DNA of 64,000 nt from Bacteroidales bacterium (GCA_017394765.1 JAFPXF010000026.1:1-64000); one strand, 5' to 3'; positions 54,986-63,763 are shown, counted from the stretch's first letter. Notes: generated by a model not told the origin, from the letters alone. Translations and numbers: made by a program.

Positions 54986-56581
54986 CTACCACATTCCATC
55001 AAACACTGTCCAGATGTAGTCGCCGAGTTTCCAGGCTTGTTGCACAGCGCGGTTGCCACATTGGTTGGAGTAGTCGGTGAGCGTCTTGATGGCGCCGTCG
55101 CGGTCGCCGTTGCGCAGCTGGCGCAGGGCTTCCTGTTCGATCTGTCGGCTGCCTTCGCGGAACTCCTTCTCCAGGGGCTGCCAGACATCGTCAATGACGA
55201 TGTGCATGTCGCCCCAACGCTGGCAGGCGATGGTGCCCACGCGGTTGAAGGCCCACCAGGCCGCATCTTTGCTGAAGCCTGTCTCGCGGCCGTCAGTCTT
55301 GTAAGTGGCTGGCAAGTCCGTGACGTTGGCATACAGCGGCACATAGACGGAGGAGGCCACGTTGTCGAGGGCGAACCAGCAGAGTGCACCCACTTCGTCG
55401 GGCAATTGCGCCCGGCATTGGATAATGGTGCCATACACGGTGAAATGCACGGCGATGTTGCGCTCTCCGCGCTCGTCCCAGCCGCCGTTGATCTTGTGCA
55501 GCTTCATCTCATCGGCCTTCATGAAGGGGTTGGCCATGGGTGAGATGACCTGCTTGCCGTCTTTATCGGCCACGGTCAGGGTCTTGCGCATGTCGTAGGG
55601 CGTGCCTTCGTAGTAGTCGCGGAAGACGCTCATCATCTTCTCAACGGTTACGAGGGTGTCGGGTTTGACGGAGAAGGGATAGTTTTCGGAATTGGGGTCC
55701 AAGTGCAGGGAAGGGGCGAGCAGGTCAAAGACGCGCCACTCGCGGCGACGGCAAGCGATCATGGTGCGGGTGGCAGGTGCGTAGGCGTAGGCAAACTGGA
55801 AGGTCGATTTGCCATCCCACCAGCCCATCTCCTTGGCCAACGTATAGACGTTGTCGGAGGCCATGAAGTAGTCCTTGTTCTTGAGGTCTATCTCCCGGAT
55901 GGTGGAGGCGTTGGCGTTGACGGCCACATGGTCGTCGGGCACGCGCTGCGCGGCCCAGACGGCGCCCACCTTGTCCTTGCCGGGACCGAGAATTTCAAGA
56001 TGCCACACTTCGTTCTTGTCGGCAATGGTGAGGCACTCGCCGGCATCAATCCAGCCATGCTGCTTCAGCAGCTCACCGGCGGTGCGGATGGCTTCGCGCG
56101 CGGTGGCGCAGCGTTGCAACAGCAGCATGCAAAGCCGCTGGCAGTCGATGAGACCGCTGTCGGATTTCAGCTCGGCGCGCCCCCCGAAGGTGGATTCGCC
56201 AATGGCCAACTGTTTCTCGTTCACGCAGGGATAGGCCGTGTTGAGGAATTGGAAGGTGTGCGGGGCCTGGTTGATTTCACCCACGGGAATGTCTGCGTAA
56301 CGGGCCATCTTGCCCGGTTCGTTCTTGGCCCACACGCGCTTGTAGAGCGTCTGTTTGGCACCCTTCGGGTGGTCTTTGGCTGGTTCTACCATGATGTTGG
56401 TGCGTGAGCGGTGGCTGTCGTCGGTGTGCGATGTCATCACCGAACCGTCGGCTGAGGCGAGCTTGCCCACGGTGATCGAGGTGCATTCCATGTTGCCCGT
56501 GACGGGGTCGGTTTCATATTGGGCGCGGGCCGTGCCGATCAAGAGCAAGGCAGACGTCAGGAGAAGGATGGTTTTTCTCAT
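54986..56581 (-). CDS. C69 family dipeptidase (PepD-like), copy 2
   Basis: 531 residues, signal peptide ending GTARAQ (~21). Nucleophile Cys33 in GNMECTSITVGK, then LASADGSVMTSHTDDSHRSRTNIMVEPA, NEKQLAIGESTFGG and GECLTIADKNEVWHLEILGPGKDKVGAVWAAQRVPDDHVAVNAN in the same order as in copy 1. The two proteins are clear paralogues but well diverged, so the duplication is old. It lies 8 bases downstream of the DUF1846 gene and is probably co-transcribed with it. A role in peptide scavenging, together with the S9 peptidase at 12-14 kb, is plausible. Confidence 0.92.
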   Translation of the reverse strand: MRKTILLLTSALLLIGTARAQYETDPVTGNMECTSITVGKLASADGSVMTSHTDDSHRSRTNIMVEPAKDHPKGAKQTLYKRVWAKNEPGKMARYADIPVGEINQAPHTFQFLNTAYPCVNEKQLAIGESTFGGRAELKSDSGLIDCQRLCMLLLQRCATAREAIRTAGELLKQHGWIDAGECLTIADKNEVWHLEILGPGKDKVGAVWAAQRVPDDHVAVNANASTIREIDLKNKDYFMASDNVYTLAKEMGWWDGKSTFQFAYAYAPATRTMIACRRREWRVFDLLAPSLHLDPNSENYPFSVKPDTLVTVEKMMSVFRDYYEGTPYDMRKTLTVADKDGKQVISPMANPFMKADEMKLHKINGGWDERGERNIAVHFTVYGTIIQCRAQLPDEVGALCWFALDNVASSVYVPLYANVTDLPATYKTDGRETGFSKDAAWWAFNRVGTIACQRWGDMHIVIDDVWQPLEKEFREGSRQIEQEALRQLRNGDRDGAIKTLTDYSNQCGNRAVQQAWKLGDYIWTVFDGMW

Positions 56582-56589
56582 ATTGGTGA

Positions 56590-58053
56590 TTATTTTTTTC
56601 TGATGGGGTCGCAGGTGAGGCCGATGCCCAATTTCTTGAAAATTTTGTGATCAATTTCGCTGAGCATGACGGTGGAGTGAACCTGGCAGTCTTTGAGTTG
56701 CGGCAAGCATTCAAGGGCGCGTCGGCAGTTGCCGTCATGCAGGCTGAGCATGGAGAGAGCCACGAGCACCTCGTCGGTGTGGAGGCGCGGGTTGTGACCG
56801 TGCAGCAGGGCGACCTTCGTGTTCTGGATGGGCTCGATCATCTCCTGCGGGATGAGTTTGATGCTGTGGTCGATGCCGGCGAGGTGCTTGGTGGCGTTGA
56901 GCAACAAGGCGGCACTCGGTCCCAGCAACGGGCTGGTCTTGGCTGTGATGAGCGTGCCGTCGGCCAGCTCGATGGCGGCGGCGGCCACACCTTCCTGCTC
57001 CTTGCGCTCACGGGCGGCCACAGTGGCGCGACGGTCTTCGGGTTTGATCTTCGCCTGCTTCATCAGCAGGGATATCTTGTTCACCTCGTTTTCGGTGGAT
57101 TTACCATTGGCCAGATTGCACAACGCCGTGAAGTAACGGCGGATAATTTCGGCGTAGGAGGCCTCGCAACAAACCTCGTCGTCAGAAATGCAAAAACCCG
57201 CCATGTTCACCCCCATGTCGGTGGGCGACTTGTAGGGATTTTCACCATAGATGCCCTCGAAGATGGCATTCAACACAGGGAAAATCTCGATGTCACGGTT
57301 GTAGTTGACCGTCGTCTTCCCGTATGCCTCCAAATGAAACGGGTCTATCATGTTGACATCGTTGAGGTCGGCGGTGGCGGCTTCGTATGCCACGTTGACA
57401 GGATGTTTGAGGGGAATGCTCCAGATGGGGAAGGTTTCGAACTTGGCATATCCGGCTTTCAGTCCGCGACGGTTTTCCTGGTAGAGCTGGCTGAGGCAGA
57501 CCGCCATCTTGCCGCTGCCTGGTCCCGGAGCGGTGACCACCACCAAAGGACGTGTGGTCTCCACATAGTCGTTCTTGCCGAAGCCCTCTTCGGAGTCGAT
57601 GAGATCGACATTGGTGGGATAACCCTCGATGGTGTAGTGGTAATAGACTTGGATGCCCATGCGCTCGAGACGCTCGCGATAGGCCGCCGCGCTTGCCTGG
57701 CCATTGCAGTGCGTGATGACCACCGAGCTGACATAAAGACCGCGGCTCTGGAAAACCTCGCGCAGACGCAGTACGTCCTCGTCGTAGGTGATGCCGATGT
57801 CGCCGCGCACTTTGTTCTTCTCGATGTCAATGGCGCTGATGACAATGACGATTTCCGCGTCGTCTTTCAGCTGCATCAACATGCGAAGTTTGCTGTCCGG
57901 TTGGAAACCTGGCAGTACGCGACTGGCATGGAAGTCGTCGAATAACTTGCCTCCGAACTCAAGATAAAGCTTGTCCCCGAATTTTGAGATACGTTCCTTG
58001 ATGTGTTCCGATTGGATTTTCAAGTACTTGTCGTTGTCGAACCCGTTTTTCAT
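56590..58053 (-). CDS. DUF1846 family protein
   Basis: 487 residues, cytoplasmic. The family is found in gut and anaerobic bacteria and shows a Rossmann-like fold in solved members; its reaction is not known to me. Recognisable stretches are YLEFGGKLFDDFHASRVLPGFQ near the start, VVVTAPGPGSGKMAVCLSQLY (a P-loop-like GPGSGK, residues ~172-180), DMGVNMAGFCISDDEVCCEAS and KLGIGLTCDP at the end. The GPGSGKMA segment suggests phosphate or nucleotide binding. It has its own promoter box and a strong AT-rich inverted repeat upstream, and is followed by the C69 copy 2 gene. Confidence 0.88.
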   Translation of the reverse strand: MKNGFDNDKYLKIQSEHIKERISKFGDKLYLEFGGKLFDDFHASRVLPGFQPDSKLRMLMQLKDDAEIVIVISAIDIEKNKVRGDIGITYDEDVLRLREVFQSRGLYVSSVVITHCNGQASAAAYRERLERMGIQVYYHYTIEGYPTNVDLIDSEEGFGKNDYVETTRPLVVVTAPGPGSGKMAVCLSQLYQENRRGLKAGYAKFETFPIWSIPLKHPVNVAYEAATADLNDVNMIDPFHLEAYGKTTVNYNRDIEIFPVLNAIFEGIYGENPYKSPTDMGVNMAGFCISDDEVCCEASYAEIIRRYFTALCNLANGKSTENEVNKISLLMKQAKIKPEDRRATVAARERKEQEGVAAAAIELADGTLITAKTSPLLGPSAALLLNATKHLAGIDHSIKLIPQEMIEPIQNTKVALLHGHNPRLHTDEVLVALSMLSLHDGNCRRALECLPQLKDCQVHSTVMLSEIDHKIFKKLGIGLTCDPIRKK

Positions 58054-58079
58054 AATTTTGGCATTATAACTACGGGGCG

Positions 58080-58087
58080 CAAATATA
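58080..58087 (-). promoter_or_regulatory. Promoter -7 box TATATTTG of the DUF1846-C69 unit
   Basis: Minus-strand TAnnTTTG match 26 bases before the DUF1846 ATG. Confidence 0.5.
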
Positions 58088-58102
58088 CAATTTTTTTATG
58101 GA

Positions 58103-58126
58103 ATTATATACTTGAAGGTATATAAT
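58103..58126. promoter_or_regulatory. AT-rich inverted repeat at the -33 position of DUF1846
   Basis: ATTATATAC (58103-58111), loop TTGAAG, GTATATAAT (58118-58126), perfect 9-bp arms. It overlaps where the -33 box should be, so it could be an operator. It is not followed by a U-run on either strand, which speaks against a terminator. Confidence 0.6.
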
Positions 58127-58129
58127 CAG

Positions 58130-58262
58130 GGCTTTTTCATTTTTTTATTCGGGCGTGCAATCCCTCACGCACGCTTGTCGGACCTCACATCCGTTTCGCG
58201 GCGAGCAACCCGCACCCTCGTCTCAATCTTCTCCCGCGCTTTTGTCCCTCGGGACATCGTTT
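58130..58262. other. GC-rich non-coding tract downstream of coaE
   Basis: No convincing gene. It holds two small hairpins, GCGTGC (58153-58158) with GCACGC (58169-58174), and TGTCCCTCGGGACA (58243-58256). The composition differs sharply from the AT-rich DNA beside it. It could be a degenerate intergenic repeat or a structured 3' UTR of the coaE transcript. Confidence 0.4.
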
Positions 58263-58263
58263 T

Positions 58264-58291
58264 CATACCACCAATTACCAATCACCAACCG
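58264..58291. repeat. Heptamer tract (CCAANNN) over the coaE stop
   Basis: CATACCA, CCAATTA, CCAATCA, CCAACCG in 7-base register; it spans the last coding bases and the stop codon of coaE (58275-58277). In the sense of coaE it reads (NNNTTGG)n. Confidence 0.75.
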
Positions 58292-58841
58292 CCTCCCGGT
58301 ATGTGTCCCCTGTGCAGACCACCAGGTCGGCGCGGGCGCACTTCTCCTCCTGCGGCATTTGACGTGCCATTCTTTGCAGGATATCCTCCCGGGTGAGGTG
58401 TGGGTCGCGTTGCAGGATACGGCGGATGCGCAATTCCAAGGGCGCGTCCGCCACGATGATTTTATCGAAGAACCCGGTAAGATTGGCTTCATAGACAATG
58501 GCAGTCTCCATGATCACGGCGGTTGAGGATTGTTGTGCCGCCCACTCCTTGAACATCTGCATCACCCGAGGATGGATCAGTTTGTTCAAAGTTTGCAGTT
58601 TCTCCTCATCGGCAAACACCATTGCGCCCATTTTGCGCAAATCCACCGTGCCGTCGGGCAACAGGACGTTGCCGAATGTGCGGATCAGATCTGCCACAAA
58701 ATCGGCATCATGATAGAGTTTCTTGGCCTCCACGTCCGCATAAAAAACGGGAATACCCATCTCCACAAAATGGCGCGAGAGATAGGTCTTCCCGGTTCCT
58801 ATACCGCCCGTGAGGGCTATTTTGCATTTTTTAACGCACAT
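58275..58841 (-). CDS. coaE: Dephospho-CoA kinase
   Basis: 188 residues, a little shorter than usual (~195-205). CoaE phosphorylates the ribose 3'-OH of dephospho-CoA, the last step of CoA synthesis. The P-loop is GGIGTGKT (12-19). FYADVEAKKLYHD, LNKLIHPRVMQMFKEW and ILQRDPHLTREDILQRMARQMPQEEK are the family's substrate and lid motifs. The last four codons are written by a TTGG heptamer repeat, so the original C-terminus may have been replaced by repeat expansion. Its start overlaps the end of the YbbR-like gene by 11 bases. Confidence 0.94.
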   Translation of the reverse strand: MCVKKCKIALTGGIGTGKTYLSRHFVEMGIPVFYADVEAKKLYHDADFVADLIRTFGNVLLPDGTVDLRKMGAMVFADEEKLQTLNKLIHPRVMQMFKEWAAQQSSTAVIMETAIVYEANLTGFFDKIIVADAPLELRIRRILQRDPHLTREDILQRMARQMPQEEKCARADLVVCTGDTYREAVGDW

Positions 58842-59241
58842 AGAAGGTGATCACTTCTGGTGCCTCCACCGCCACCAACTCAGAGCCGAAGGTGTTGTGT
58901 ATAAGATATTCGCGCATGTCGCGATTGGAAAAGGTATATACAGTCACCTTATTCTTTGGCTTTATCAGGTCGGAGACGGAGATATAGACCACTTTCTCCT
59001 TGTCGGAGAAGGGCTTCATCAAATATCGGAGACCTTTCTGGTTGAATGTCAGCGAGATGATGGAATCCGAAACGGTCACGCTTTTTTTGCCTTCGGGAAG
59101 ATTATAGCACTGGATCTTGTAATCCATGGTCACGCGATAATCTTTGGAAAAGGTGACGATGACCCAGCCGGCGGCGGCGATGGCCAGGCAGACCAGGAAT
59201 GCAAAAGAGGGCAACTTGAGTTTCGGACGATTCGCGGACAT
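58831..59241 (-). CDS. YbbR/CdaR-like membrane-anchored protein
   Basis: 136 residues. One transmembrane segment (residues ~12-30, FAFLVCLAIAAAGWVIVTF) followed by a ~100-residue extracytoplasmic beta domain beginning DYRVTMDYKIQCYNLPEG, similar to one YbbR repeat. In Bacteroidota a short protein of this kind regularly sits between yajC and coaE. Firmicute CdaR regulates the c-di-AMP cyclase CdaA, but no cdaA is present here and the role may differ. Gap to yajC is 5 bases. Confidence 0.78.
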   Translation of the reverse strand: MSANRPKLKLPSFAFLVCLAIAAAGWVIVTFSKDYRVTMDYKIQCYNLPEGKKSVTVSDSIISLTFNQKGLRYLMKPFSDKEKVVYISVSDLIKPKNKVTVYTFSNRDMREYLIHNTFGSELVAVEAPEVITFYVR

Positions 59242-59246
59242 CTTTT

Positions 59247-59597
59247 CTATTGATTTTCGGAATTATCTTTGCTGGCTTGAGCCTTGGTCTGGCTCTCGTC
59301 CACGTTGATAGCGGCCTTCTCGATCTCTATGCAAACATCATGGGCGATTTCGATGACAAAAGTGGTCTCCTTGACTTCGCGGATCTTGCCGTGAATGCCG
59401 CCAACGGTAGTCACTTTGTCACCTTTTTGAAGGCTTTTGCGGAACTCTTCCACCTGTTTCTGTCTCTTCTGTTGCGGTCTGATCATGAAGAAATAGAAAA
59501 TGAGGATGATGAGCAGGATAAAAACCAGGGTCATGCTTCCGCCACCCTTGGGAGCTGCGGCCGGTGTGGCCTGCAATAGTGTAAACAGTTGATTCAT
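59247..59597 (-). CDS. yajC: Preprotein translocase subunit YajC
   Basis: 116 residues. One N-terminal membrane helix (~21-41, MTLVFILLIILIFYFFMIRPQQKRQK) ending in the family's FYFFMIRPQQKRQK stretch. A small beta domain follows with KGDKVTTVGGIHGKI, the most conserved YajC motif. YajC associates with SecDF in the holo-translocon; secA is elsewhere in the window. It belongs to the nusB-DUF1573-yajC-YbbR-coaE cluster. Confidence 0.95.
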   Translation of the reverse strand: MNQLFTLLQATPAAAPKGGGSMTLVFILLIILIFYFFMIRPQQKRQKQVEEFRKSLQKGDKVTTVGGIHGKIREVKETTFVIEIAHDVCIEIEKAAINVDESQTKAQASKDNSENQ

Positions 59598-59630
59598 AAT
59601 AGAGTTATTTTAAATTAGTAATGTATTTGC

Positions 59631-60101
59631 TTATTTGGGAACCGACACGTTCGCGGTGATGGTCAGGATGTTCTCGGTCGGATAGGTGTTGGCTGCCACC
59701 AGAATACGCTTGGTGACCTTGCCTTTTTGACTCTTGGAATCGAACGTCACGGTGATCTCCCCCGACTCGCCCGGACGAATGGGTGCTTTGGGCGGTGTGG
59801 AAGTCGTGCAGCCGCAAGTGGCCTCCGATGAGTAGATGATCAGATTCGACTTTCCCGTGTTTTTGAACTTGAACGAGTAAGTGAGTCTTTCGCCCTGAAT
59901 GACATCGCCAAAATCGTATTTGGTGTTTTCGAAGGTGATCACAGGCATCTTCTCCGCATCTTTCTTGGACAGACCATTCGCTGTCTGTGGATTGTGTACG
60001 TCGCTCACCTTGAAATCTCCCTCCTGTGTGGGCTTGGAGTGACAGGATCCCGCCGCGAAAAGGCCGAAAACGACCATGATGTATAGTGTTAACTTCTTCA
60101 T
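59631..60101 (-). CDS. DUF1573 lipoprotein
   Basis: 156 residues from MKKLTLYIM (lipobox AGSC, Cys20). The core is an Ig-like fold of the DUF1573/ASPM-SPD-2-Hydin type: FENTKYDFGDVIQGERLTYSFKFKNTGKSNLII, then the conserved ATCGCTTSTPPKAPIRPGESGEITVTFDS. The CGCT site is present in most members and may bind a ligand or metal. Location is periplasmic or outer membrane; function unknown. The start lies 8 bases after the nusB stop; an alternative start at 60125 would overlap nusB. Confidence 0.9.
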   Translation of the reverse strand: MKKLTLYIMVVFGLFAAGSCHSKPTQEGDFKVSDVHNPQTANGLSKKDAEKMPVITFENTKYDFGDVIQGERLTYSFKFKNTGKSNLIIYSSEATCGCTTSTPPKAPIRPGESGEITVTFDSKSQKGKVTKRILVAANTYPTENILTITANVSVPK

Positions 60102-60108
60102 GATTTTG

Positions 60109-61056
60109 TTATTGAAATAAACCACGACCTGTCTTGTTCAATTTGTTCTGGTCGCGCAAATCTACAATTATTTTATCTAAAACCCCATTGATGAAAATCT
60201 TGCTCTTGTCAGAAGAGTAGTTCTTTGACAGGTCGATGTATTCGTTCAAAGTCACCTTGACGGGAATCTCGGGAAACTCTGTCAGCTCGCAAATGGCCAT
60301 TTTCATCAGCAACATGTCCATGCCGATCACCCTGTCCAACTCCCAATTCTGGATTTTGGACTCGATGATCCTTTCATATTCGGCATCGTTTTCCAAAGTT
60401 TTGACAAACAGTTTGCGGCAGAAGCTCTCATCGTCTGTGGGGTTTTTGAACAATGTCAGAATCTTGCATTCGTCACCCTTCTTTTGCTTGAAGTCGCTGA
60501 TGTTCATGTACAGCATGGTGACGGCTTCGTCGTAATCGTCGTACCAATTAACGTCCTTTTCGCCAAAGAACCAGCGCATGTGTTCGTCTTCGAAGAAAAT
60601 GTTTTGGACAATGTCGAGAACCAGTTTCTTGTCCTCCTCGTATGTGCTTTCACGCGTTTCCATATAGTGCTTGTATCCCTCCGTTTCCTCGATGATATGG
60701 AAGAGTTTTACGATGAAATCGGTGTCTTCGGACCAATTGATACGGTATTTTGGGAACAGTTTTTTCAGGGTGACGTTTTGCTCTATTTGCGCGATCACCT
60801 GGTTGTCCACGAACTTGGTGTTCGGGTTGAGGTCCTCCGGGGTGGGGTTGTGCTTGCCCTTGAGGTCTTCCAATTTGTTGTGCCTGTAGTATGTCAATTC
60901 AGGCAAGATGGAAAAGAGCCACAAAAAGAGCGGGTAGAAGTTCTTGACGGTCTGTACGAGACTGGCCTCAGCGGCGGCCACGGTCTCGAAAGGCTTGAAC
61001 CCATGCGCGTAGAGTGCCTGCATGGTTTTGGTTCTGAGATAACGTCGGCTGATCAT
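60109..61056 (-). CDS. nusB: Transcription antitermination factor NusB
   Basis: 315 residues, twice the size of E. coli NusB but typical of the Bacteroidota form. It starts with ISRRYLRTKTMQALYAH, the arginine-rich N-helix of NusB. The second half holds the usual all-helical core (WELDRVIGMDMLLMKMAICELTEFPEIPVKVTLNEYIDLSKNYSSDKSKIFINGVLDKI). The ~130 residues between are an expanded helical insert. NusB, with NusE, binds boxA RNA in rRNA transcripts to keep transcription complexes processive. It heads the cluster ending with coaE. Confidence 0.94.
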   Translation of the reverse strand: MISRRYLRTKTMQALYAHGFKPFETVAAAEASLVQTVKNFYPLFLWLFSILPELTYYRHNKLEDLKGKHNPTPEDLNPNTKFVDNQVIAQIEQNVTLKKLFPKYRINWSEDTDFIVKLFHIIEETEGYKHYMETRESTYEEDKKLVLDIVQNIFFEDEHMRWFFGEKDVNWYDDYDEAVTMLYMNISDFKQKKGDECKILTLFKNPTDDESFCRKLFVKTLENDAEYERIIESKIQNWELDRVIGMDMLLMKMAICELTEFPEIPVKVTLNEYIDLSKNYSSDKSKIFINGVLDKIIVDLRDQNKLNKTGRGLFQ

Positions 61057-61087
61057 AGGATGGGAATCTTTTTTCCTTCTTCAAGGA

Positions 61088-62026
61088 TTATTTCAAGGTG
61101 AAGGAGCTTTCGCCCAGCATCTGGTCGTCAGTGAAAATCTGAATGATATAGCGACCTTTGATGGCTTTGTCGTCGGAAGGGATGTCCCAGGTCAGGGTGA
61201 CGTTCTGAGCCGTTTTGTCGTAATCAACCACCTTCTTGGCGGAGTATTGCAAACGCTGTCCGTTGTGTACGAAAGAGAACGTTTCGGAGGAGCCTGGCGT
61301 GAGCACCTTGCCCGAACCGGGCACGGCGATACGGCAATACACATTCACAGGGCCGGACTCGATGAGGGGGTTCTCGCCCAGCACAAAAGAGGTCTTGATG
61401 CGCTTTGCGCGGACGGCCTTGTCCGTCACCTCCTCATCACCCTTGGCTTTGACATTGTAAGCGGCGCTGTGGATGCTGTAGGCTTTGTAAACGGCTGCGT
61501 TGGTGATCTTGTTGGTCAGGTCTTCGTTGGATTTCTGGATGTCGGCCTTCACTTGACGCTCTTGCTCCAAGTCGGCCTTCACCTGCGTGTTCTCTTCCTT
61601 CAAGGCCTTGTTCTCCTGATAGAGCTTGTCCATCTCCTGCACATACTCTTGGGAGATGTTTTGCAGACGGGCGAGCTGTTTCTTGATGCGGTTGTAGTCG
61701 GCCTGCGTGTTGATGAGGTGCTCGATTTCGGCGGCATTGGCCATGATGATACTGTCCTTCTCGCTCAGTTGGTTGGTGAGGTCGCCATACTGGGCCTTGA
61801 TGCGTTCGTGCTCCGCCAAGAGCTCGTCAAGTTCACTTTGAAGCTCGTTGTTGTGGGTCTCAACCTTGACATACTCCTTGTTCATGACCGGTTTGGCGAA
61901 AAATCCGAAATAGAGTGTCGTGAGCAGGAAAAGTCCTGCCAACGCACCCAAGAGGATTACCCATTTCTTCAACGGATTTGTTTCTTGATTTTGATTTTTG
62001 TCTGAAAAATTGGTCGTGCTTTCCAT
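61088..62026 (-). CDS. Membrane-anchored coiled-coil protein, Bacteroidota-specific
   Basis: 312 residues. One transmembrane segment (~22-42, WVILLGALAGLFLLTTLYFGFF). Residues ~55-175 are a long coiled coil (NNELQSELDELLAEHERIKAQ... EQERQVKADIQKSNEDLTNKI). A ~120-residue C-terminal beta domain follows (VRAKRIKTSFVLGENPLIESG ... IIQIFTDDQMLGESSFTLK). The arrangement suggests a periplasmic spacer or scaffold; proteins like this are frequent and unnamed in the phylum. It lies 31 bases upstream of nusB and 67 downstream of the phosphatase gene. Function unknown. Confidence 0.8.
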   Translation of the reverse strand: MESTTNFSDKNQNQETNPLKKWVILLGALAGLFLLTTLYFGFFAKPVMNKEYVKVETHNNELQSELDELLAEHERIKAQYGDLTNQLSEKDSIIMANAAEIEHLINTQADYNRIKKQLARLQNISQEYVQEMDKLYQENKALKEENTQVKADLEQERQVKADIQKSNEDLTNKITNAAVYKAYSIHSAAYNVKAKGDEEVTDKAVRAKRIKTSFVLGENPLIESGPVNVYCRIAVPGSGKVLTPGSSETFSFVHNGQRLQYSAKKVVDYDKTAQNVTLTWDIPSDDKAIKGRYIIQIFTDDQMLGESSFTLK

Positions 62027-62093
62027 TATGATTTGTTTTTATTATTATCGGGTTCACTATTAACGGACAAAATAGTTTAAAATTGCCCATGCC

Positions 62094-63740
62094 CTATTTT
62101 GCCAGCAATAAGTCGCGAAGTTCCTTGGGCAGATAAAAGGTTTTGTTGACGGGGAAATAGATGATGACGGAGGCGAGTTCCTGCTTCTGTTTGTTGACGG
62201 TCACAAAATTGGTGTAACTGTCGGCAACCAGTGTTTTTTTCTTGTTTTTCACGGTGAGGCGGTAGTCATACGGGCCAAGGCTGTCAATGGTGCAGGTGAA
62301 GCCCTCGAACACCTCGCGGTAGTCGGCGAAGTTGTCGCGCGTGAGCTGCTCAAGTGCATCGTCGGCGAGGCCCATCTGCTCACGGATGTACTGGTGCAGT
62401 TCGATGTTGGTGTGTACGCCCCTCATCTCCCGCCCCTTCGGATGATACATGGCCGTGAAGACATCTTCTGCCGTGTGGCCGAATGTGGTGAAGCCAAAGT
62501 AGGTGCGCCCGTAGATTACCTGCGACAGCATCTTGGTGAGCGAAAGGTTGTTCTTACGCTGCTCCTTGGCGATGGGCGATTTCTTGTAGTCGCTGGCCGT
62601 CTGCAAATACTCGATTTCAGCATCTTGAAGGTCAATGTTGAAGTACTCCTTGAAAAGAGCCGGCCATTGGTCGGTTTCCACCTCTTTCATTTTGGAAGAC
62701 ATGGTGGAGGTGGAAATCTTATAGGAATCGAGCGGCTCCATGATTTGTTGCAGGGAGAGCTTGTCGTAGCCGTGATTGGATTTGGTGTTGCCGATGGTCA
62801 ACGCGCTGTTGCCGTGGTCGGGAACCACCACGATGAGGGTGTGCCCGTCCTTTTCGGCAAACTGTTGGGCCACATGGAAAGCCTCGTCAAAGGCGAGAAA
62901 GTCCGTGATGGCGGACTTGGCATCGTTGTCGTGGGAGGCCCAATCGACTTTGCTGCCCTCAATCATCAGGAAGAAGCCGTCGGGGTCGGGGGATAGCAGA
63001 TCGAGCGCCTTTTGGGTCATCTCGGCCAGCGAGGGGTACTTTTCCGGATCGCGTTCCATGTCGTATGGCATGGAGTAGCGGTTGTAAAGTGCCCACATCG
63101 GGGCTTTGTGGCACTGTTTCATCCCGGCATAGTCATCGTAATAGAGGGCGTAGCCATTCTCTTTGAGGAACAGCGAGTCGCTCGGGCGTATGCAGGCGGT
63201 GCCGCCGCCGATGAGTACATCCACTTTGTTATGAACCATCTGCGGGGCAATGATGCCGTATTTGCTGCGGTTGTAGGAGTGGGCCGCACAGTCGGCGGGG
63301 GTGGCGTGCGGGAACTCGCAGGTGACAACCAATCCGGTGGACTTGCCTTGCAGCCGCTTGGCGGCCTCCAGCAGGGTGGTCAGCGGTTGGTAGGCCCGCG
63401 TGGCGTCCACAGGCACTAGGTCGTGGTCGGTCTTCACAGGATAGGTGGAGACAAATCCCGTCTGGGAGGGCTGCCCCGTCATGTAGCAGGAGGTCGTCGG
63501 AGCGGAATCGCCAATGGGCGCATCCGACGAGCAGGTGCGCGTCAGGCCCGTGACAAAAGGATCAATGTATAGATAACTCTCCTGGGCATTGTGGTACGTC
63601 TTGTACCACCGGGCGGCGGAAAGCAGGCTGGTAGAGGTGCCGTCCGTGATCATCAGTATGACGTTTTTCACGTCATTGGTTTGCGCAAAATTTGCTAACG
63701 CAAACAGTATCAATATGTTAAAAAGAACGGTTCTTTTCAT
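62094..63740 (-). CDS. Alkaline phosphatase
   Basis: 548 residues from MKRTVLFNIL (signal peptide ending NFAQ, ~20); the longer frame to 63797 crosses the promoter box. PhoA-type superfamily: first metal ligand Asp33 in MITDGTSTS, nucleophile Ser79 in IGDSAPTTSCYMTG, then EGSKVDWASHDNDAKSAI, VVVPDHGNSAL and the late HTAEDVF (zinc-binding His). The motif sequence is complete for a phosphomonoesterase acting in the periplasm. The C-terminal ~90 residues (from DSLGPYDYRLTVKNKKKTL) form an additional beta domain. Phosphate starvation control is expected for the family but no operator is visible. Confidence 0.93.
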   Translation of the reverse strand: MKRTVLFNILILFALANFAQTNDVKNVILMITDGTSTSLLSAARWYKTYHNAQESYLYIDPFVTGLTRTCSSDAPIGDSAPTTSCYMTGQPSQTGFVSTYPVKTDHDLVPVDATRAYQPLTTLLEAAKRLQGKSTGLVVTCEFPHATPADCAAHSYNRSKYGIIAPQMVHNKVDVLIGGGTACIRPSDSLFLKENGYALYYDDYAGMKQCHKAPMWALYNRYSMPYDMERDPEKYPSLAEMTQKALDLLSPDPDGFFLMIEGSKVDWASHDNDAKSAITDFLAFDEAFHVAQQFAEKDGHTLIVVVPDHGNSALTIGNTKSNHGYDKLSLQQIMEPLDSYKISTSTMSSKMKEVETDQWPALFKEYFNIDLQDAEIEYLQTASDYKKSPIAKEQRKNNLSLTKMLSQVIYGRTYFGFTTFGHTAEDVFTAMYHPKGREMRGVHTNIELHQYIREQMGLADDALEQLTRDNFADYREVFEGFTCTIDSLGPYDYRLTVKNKKKTLVADSYTNFVTVNKQKQELASVIIYFPVNKTFYLPKELRDLLLAK

Positions 63741-63763
63741 AAAAGGACAAGAATTTAATCGTG

